Below, piece after piece: positions 59,301 to 64,000 of a stretch of 64,000 bases of DNA. A model generated the notes under the pieces. That model saw nothing but the letters and a program-made list of their open reading frames with translations, had not been told where the DNA came from and ran no database searches. Both the position numbers and the translations under genes were made by a program. The stretch comes from Ditylenchus dipsaci (taxonomy: Eukaryota > Nematoda > Chromadorea > Rhabditida > Anguinidae), in assembly GCA_004194705.1 (NCBI GenBank), contig SADC01001224.1, forward strand, positions 124,001 to 188,000, given 5' to 3'. The first letter of the stretch is position 1. Each line of letters opens with the position of its first letter.

Positions 59301-60091
59301 GTGGTGCCGGCGAATTCAAAAAAAATCCCTATCATTGAATTTCTGTAAGGAATTTTCAACTTGGTTTCCATTAAAACAAGGCCTAGAATTTGAAGGACCA
59401 TTTGCAAAATTTGAATTCGCGCGGGACCACAGTAATTTTGTCAATAATGTTTTCGAATTATTATTTTTTGTATGCATTTAAAATTTGAATTTTCTTTATT
59501 AGTCAATATATTAGGTCGTGTCAAAAGTTCTGTCGTTCTATTTCAAAAGCAATATTTGTGGCGTTGTGTTTTTACCATAGATTTTTTTAACATTTTTCAA
59601 AAGTTGACCAGTCATTTTGTAGCCAAGATTCTCAGCTACAAAATGAGTGGTAAACTTTTGAAAAATGCTAAAAAAATCTATGGTAAAAACACAACGCCAC
59701 AAATATTGCTTTTGAAATAAAACGACAGAACTTTTGACAAGATTTAATAGAACACAATAATGCAGTAGGAAAGTGTAGTGCAACGGAAGTTGTCGAACTC
59801 GTCCGAACTGGCATAGTCAAGCAACGTTGGGCTCGACTACTAGATGGCTCAAAGTTTTGTGAAAATTTTAAATGCAAATAAAAAAATTTAAAAATATTTT
59901 TGACAAAATTAGGGTGGCCCCACACGAATTCAAATTTCGCAAAGTGCTGCGCTTATCAAGTTTCATGGTCTTTTAATTTTAGGTATGGTTTTCTTAGAAA
60001 CCAAGTTGAAAAATACGTACAGAAGTTCAGTGATTAGGAAAAATTTTTGAATTCCCGGGCACCACCTCTTATCAGCGTGGGAATGCCCCTC
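59281..60091. repeat. Palindrome opened at its centre by a Kolobok-like MITE
   Basis: The left arm TGGTGGTGCCGGCGAATTC...CAACTTGGTTTCC (59297-59370) and the right arm GGAAACCAAGTTG...GAATTCCCGGGCACCACCTC (about 59990-60070) are inverted copies. Between them lie 59394-59972 and its inner hairpin. Confidence 0.65.
59394..59972. mobile_element. Kolobok-like MITE with a nested hairpin
   Basis: Ends AGGACCATTTGCAAAATTTG and ...TCAAGTTTCATGGTCT. GAATTCGCGCGGGACCAC near the left end equals the 8.3-kb element's subterminal sequence, and the right end shares GCTTATCAAGTTTCATGG. The flanks TTGA/TTAA are close to the TTAA duplication. Inside, 59519-59740 is a near-perfect palindrome (TCAAAAGTTCTGTCGTTCTA arms). 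Confidence 0.75.
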
Positions 60092-60130
60092 TGAGAAAAC
60101 TTGTGATCTGACAACCATACTTTGTCAGTT

Positions 60131-60445
60131 TGATCCAGTGGAATACCACAAACTGCCAGTGGTACGCCACAAAGTGCCACTGGAATGCCACTAATTACCA
60201 CTGGAATGCCACTTAGTTATTTGATCCAGTGGTTTTCCAGTGGATTACCACTGGACTTTAGCTGAGTCCAGTGGTAATCCACTGGATTGCCACTGGATTC
60301 TGCTAAGTCCAGTGGTAATCCAGTGGAATACCACTGGATTAATGACTTTTATGGCATTCCAGTGGCACTTAGTGGTTTTCCAGTGGCACTTTGTGGCATT
60401 CCAGTGGCACTTTGTGGCGTAACACTGGATTAAAATTAGCTGTGG
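60131..60445. repeat. CCAGTGGAATGCCAC repeat element
   Basis: Some twenty CCAGTGG/CCACTGG words in both orientations, ending CACTGGATTAAAATTAGCTGTGG, the mirror image of the start of 53725-53975. It could form many alternative hairpins. Confidence 0.7.
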
Positions 60446-60639
60446 ATGCAAACTAGGAACTGAGATTTTTTGCGATTTCGATTTACATTATTTTATACAA
60501 CCGTATGCTGAAAATGACGGCAAGAAGCAGGGCTACATTATGAGTGTAAGGTTGCAAATAAGTATGTAAATAAAAATTGGGGAAAAACGTCAGTTACAGG
60601 ATACTACCAAAAGTACTGGTATAGTGCTATTGAGGATTT

Positions 60640-60888
60640 GACGCTAATAGCGAATAACCACACCCCCCCCCGACGATTTTCACTTTTTTTACTTTAGTAA
60701 AAAGTACCCAAATATATGTCCCAGACCCGGAAAATGTGCGCAAACTCTTCATTAGTCACAACTTCCGTACGCTGGCCTACCCCCAGCCTAAGGGCTAAGC
60801 CTAAACTTGTTGTTTGCAAGGGTAGTTACAGCAATTTTTAAAGGTCGGATGATTGGAGGGGGGGGGGGTATTTGCTACTAGCGCCGAG
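60640..60888. repeat. CGCTAATAGCGAATAACCACACCCC inverted repeat
   Basis: Left GACGCTAATAGCGAATAACCAC plus a C-tract; right G-tract plus GTATTTGCTACTAGCGCC. The interior has CCTAAGGGCTAAGCCTAA. Related to 24536-24735. Confidence 0.6.
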
Positions 60889-61034
60889 GATTTCATCGAA
60901 TTGGATTTTTTATATTTAGCCCTAACTTTATACCAAATTTCATCTGTATGATAGCTCAAATAAAATTACAGAAGCTTGGCTACATTTTGACACTAAACTT
61001 GTAAATAAAAGGAGAAAAAAAATAAGGTCTGCAG

Positions 61035-61092
61035 TCAGTGGTAGTCGAACCTGTGACCTAAGGCGATGAGTATATAAAGTTCCCCATCCCCC
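61035..61092 (-). repeat. tRNA-like SINE head (GGTCACAGGTTCGACTACC)
   Basis: Minus-strand GGGGATGGGGAACTTTATAT then CTTAGGTCACAGGTTCGACTACC. It is followed leftward by inverted GCGGATAATTCAACAG words, linking the SINE head and the element at 51768. The interval 61206-61558 has no recognisable gene. Confidence 0.55.
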
Positions 61093-61558
61093 TTTAAATT
61101 GTCCGCTGTTGAGTTTTCTGGTTTTTAAATAACCCGGCTGTTGAATTATCCACTGTTGAATTATCCGCTTTTTGAATTTTCCGTCTGTTGAATAAACCAC
61201 CCGCCCTCCAGCGCTTCAAAAATATGTTTTTCATTATGACGATGCAACGATGTCCAAATTTTTACATAGTTAATGAGAAAAAAATTTGCAATACAGGATG
61301 TAGCAAGTATTTTTGGATTTTCAAATGGCTGTATTTTTCAACTTTTATGAACACATCAGCCAGATTTTTTTTATCAGAAAGAAGAAGACGGGAGTTTTTG
61401 TTTAATACCAAACTTTATAACAAAAAAAATCTAAACATTTGCAAATCTTTCGGCTTTACTTTACTTGAAAAATCAGATATTCTTTTCTAGTTCTTTTTCT
61501 GTACTATTCGTATTACTTTTTATATTTACGACATATAGGCAACTTTAAAAGTTAGCTA

Positions 61559-62775
61559 CAGTTGCGGACAATTGATAGAAAACGACAACAATTTTTTTTG
61601 AATTGTGTGTTGTTTCGACTGGAAATAAGAGACTCATGCCAAACCTTAAAACACAGTTTTGTAGAGTAATTCAAGCGCTACAAAACTGGTGTATAAAATT
61701 TTTCAATGCCCCACTAATTTTTTTTTTCTTACGCCTAAAAATGTAGGCAAATATTTGGCCCGACAATTGATAGAGAACGATTTCTTTTTTTAAGCTAATT
61801 AATTTTATTTTTTTGTGTATTGTCAACTTTTGATGACTATTTGTAAGCCCTGTTCCTCAGCTACAATTTGGTATATCAAACTTTTTTTTTGAATTATTAT
61901 ACGAAAAATTATGACCATAGAAATAAAAGTGTCGATTTCTAGTCAAATTCAAATAAAATGTAAGGAAAATGGTTGTTTGACCACATAATTAAGAGCTTTT
62001 CTCCAAATTTTAAAATCAAAATTCACGTCCTTATGCATTTTTTGAAAGCTCTATGATTTCTCTACATAATGACATTTTGATCGTTATCGTAAAATCACTC
62101 TGCACTGAGATGCGCATAGGTTGAAGTTTAAAACCCTGAAAATGGCTTAAAATAAGGCAAAACGGCAGTTTTTCAGGGTTTTAAACTTCAACCTATGCGC
62201 ATCTCAGTGCAGAGTGATTTTACGATAACGATCAAAATGTCATTTTGTAGAGAAATCATAGAGCTTTCAAAAAATGCAAAAGGGCGTAAATTTCGATTTT
62301 TAAAATTTTGAGAAAACCTTTTAATTATGTGGTCAAACAACATTTTCCTTACATTTTATTTGATTTTGACTAGAAATGGACACTTTTATTTTTATGGTCA
62401 TAACTTTTCGTATAATAATTCAAAAAAAAAGTTTGATATACTAAATTGTAGCTGAGGAACAGGGCTTAAAAATAGTCATTAAAAGTTTACAATATATAAA
62501 AAATTAAAATCAATCAGCTTGAAAAAAAGTCGTCCGCTATCAATTGTCAGGAGAAAAAACGAGGGGTTTCCAAACCGCCTCAAGCAATCGCGCAAAATCG
62601 ATATTGATATTTTTCAAAATTGATATTTTTATAACAAGTAGTAGGCTATAATTGTAGCCCTTTAAGTGCTCTACGAAACTGCCTATCGCGATTTTTAAAA
62701 GCATTTAAAAATTTTCGCGAAAAAACAGTAAGTCTAATAATAAACGTGCCGTCCGCTATCAATTGTCCGCAACTG
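61559..62775. repeat. 1.2-kb palindromic TA-flanked MITE interrupting MDN1
   Basis: Ends CAGTTGCGGACAATTGATAG and CTATCAATTGTCCGCAACTG; TA at 61557-61558 and 62776-62777. It is almost fully inverted around about 62165 (AAAATGGCTTAAAATAAGGC at the centre). Its right edge directly abuts midasin-homologous sequence. Confidence 0.88.
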
Positions 62776-62776
62776 T

Positions 62777-63245
62777 ATTTACAAAGAAACGACATTTGGG
62801 ATGCTCAATATCGAAAGTCCCGTTGAGCTGAGATACGAACAAGTTCTTCCGGAAATCAAAGCAAGAATTCATCCCTTCGAGAACTGGTTAGTGTGAGGCC
62901 GTCTTTGCAAGCAAAAGAAGTCTTATCATCACATGAAACCACTGGTACATCAGAACCAAAGAGGTCACATAAGCCCTGTATAAATACAATAGAAAGGTAA
63001 AAAATGACATGGGTAAAGTACCGTCTGTTCTGATAAATTTAATCGCACCGATTCGTTGCTTGTTGCCTTGGCTAACGCTGCGATCAAACTTAATTCTCCA
63101 GCACCTTGGCTTCCTTTCAACATAACTAAACACAGATCAATAATTCTAAATGGAAGCTAATATATCGAAGTAAACACACATACAGCGTGAAGAATTGACT
63201 CGGCTACTGCACGTTGATTGCCCTTTAAACCGATCTTTTCCGAAT
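62777..63245 (-). pseudogene. MDN1: Midasin (MDN1/Rea1) AAA fragment
   Basis: Midasin is the giant dynein-like AAA ATPase of 60S ribosome assembly. Minus-strand exons: up to about 63188 (KIGLKGNQRAVAESILHA), 63130-63041 (LKGSQGAGELSLIAALAKAT, then SVRLNLSEQT) and, after a 55-nt GT-AG intron, about 62985 downward (GLCDLFGSDVPVV, FACKDGLTLTSSR). Another frame continues MNSCFDFRKNLFVSQLNGTF and DIEHPKC. These match, in order, the P-loop, NLSEQTD-DLFGSD, 'FAWrDGpLltAl' and 'LNacLDhR..i.vpEL..tF' blocks of a midasin AAA module. The P-loop has GSQGAGELS where GSPGVGKTS is expected, so the lysine is lost. The LDELNLA segment is missing, and the homology is cut off by the MITE at 62775. Confidence 0.75.
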
Positions 63246-63497
63246 CCAATCTTCAGCTGAATAGAAGTAACATCTCTTCTTCTACTGCTTCTTTTTTCCT
63301 TGCTGAAGTGTTTTCAAAGGATCAAATTAAATTGATGCCCTAAAATCTGAATTATTGCCCCTTTTTTTTGCTTTTTTTTATTTACTGAAAAAGAAAAAAA
63401 GGGCAAGAATTCAGATTTCAGTGGCAAGATTTTAGTTACATCCGTTTTCAAACAGGAAAAAAACCTTAATATATACGGAAACCCTACCCATTATTGC

Positions 63498-63770
63498 GTT
63501 TCTCGCATTTTTTCCTCGAAGAGATCGAGACTTCTTCTGTTCTCATTCAGCTTTCCTTGCTTCTGCTTAAGCTGCTGCTGCATTTGTCGTCTTTGATTGT
63601 CGGAGTTTTTTGATGCACTTAACTTGCGTTTGACGCCCAGTATAAACCATGTTGATGTCCCTGAACACGAAAAAATTTAATCAAAATTTCACCACGGTCA
63701 AAAATCTCAAAACCACGTACTTTTTTGTACACCCTATATACCAAAATGTAGCCCACAATCTGAACTGCAA
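63498..63770 (-). CDS. C-terminal exons of an unrecognised coiled-coil protein
   Basis: The last exon (63662-63498) reads TWFILGVKRKLSASKNSDNQ, a Gln/Lys-rich coiled coil (RRQMQQQLKQKQGKLNENRR) and SLDLFEEKMRETQ before TAA. A GT-AG intron of about 57 nt (donor GTACGTGG near 63719) joins it to an upstream exon with QIVGYILVYRVYKK, a short hydrophobic segment, suggesting a small membrane-anchored protein with a cytosolic helix. I do not recognise the family. The 5' part is not resolved up to 64000. Confidence 0.5.
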
Positions 63771-64000
63771 GATCCTAGTTGGATTTTGTCAAAACTGGTA
63801 ACTCATGTCTTCTGTAGTATGTGCAGTCTCATGTGTAATTCGTCTACGATGTTTAATATATCTTGCTCTATGTTCGAAGTCACATGAGATTAGTTGAATT
63901 TTATCTTGGGAATTCATCGATTCTATTTTGAGCGAGACTTTTGTCTAATTTATTGGGGATTAATTGGCTTGCCTTCATGGTTGGCTCTCATGTGTTTGAT
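63771..64000. other. Unassigned right edge
   Basis: AT-rich sequence with no block that I can assign. It may include the upstream exons of the gene ending at 63498. Confidence 0.3.

Overview
This window looks like nuclear DNA of a small-intron animal. Host genes are split by many introns of about 40-60 nt with TTTTCAG-like acceptors, and almost all other sequence is transposon debris. Five conserved eukaryotic genes or fragments are readable, all on the minus strand: SCYL2 (824-3088, 3' end off the left edge), an SLC18B1-type transporter (9638-25615), mitochondrial NDUFV2 (34063-35194), a USP-family deubiquitinase (45302-47944) and a broken midasin (MDN1) fragment (62777-63245). A sixth, unrecognised gene end lies at 63498-63770. 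Tiny introns, a GC-AG intron, a 16-nt exon and masses of MITEs would fit a larvacean-type tunicate, but this is a low-confidence guess; only 'metazoan' is well supported.

Layout. 1-3.1 kb: SCYL2 with two MITEs in its first intron. 3.1-9.6 kb: intergenic MITEs, an inverted pair of tRNA-like SINEs and minisatellites. 9.6-25.6 kb: SLC18B1, whose introns are filled with transposons, including an intact Tigger/pogo element in the last intron. 25.6-34 kb: gene-poor repeat field. 34-35.2 kb: NDUFV2. 36.4-44.7 kb: the most unusual object. 45.3-48 kb: the USP gene. 48-62.8 kb: dense MITEs, including hAT, Merlin, pogo and Kolobok types with visible target-site duplications. 62.8-64 kb: the MDN1 fragment and the end of another gene.

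The candidate novel system is at 36435-44736. It is an 8.3-kb Kolobok-type DNA transposon: TTAA target duplication, about 650-bp terminal inverted repeats, and remnants of a THAP-type transposase at both ends. Its interior carries long, largely open gag, envelope-like and retropepsin reading frames on the minus strand. The order is zinc knuckle, envelope-like, protease; the last two are joined through a canonical G GGA AAA -1 slippery site. There is a putative 5' LTR and primer-binding site, but no reverse transcriptase, integrase or second LTR. It is either a retrovirus-like element that landed in a Kolobok and lost pol, or a composite element in which a cut-and-paste transposon carries retroviral structural genes.

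A second theme is the organisation of the MITEs. Many unrelated-looking MITEs share their outer 10-15 nt with the Tigger element and a central GGTCCC word, and differ only in a family-specific repeated word. Another set shares CCGTAT...CTCTAATA ends, and one copy still carries a pogo-type DNA-binding domain. Several conserved host exons (NDUFV2 twice, USP once, SLC18B1) contain single-nucleotide frame slips, whereas the 1.6-kb Tigger coding sequence contains none. Assembly error is the likeliest cause, but it should be checked.
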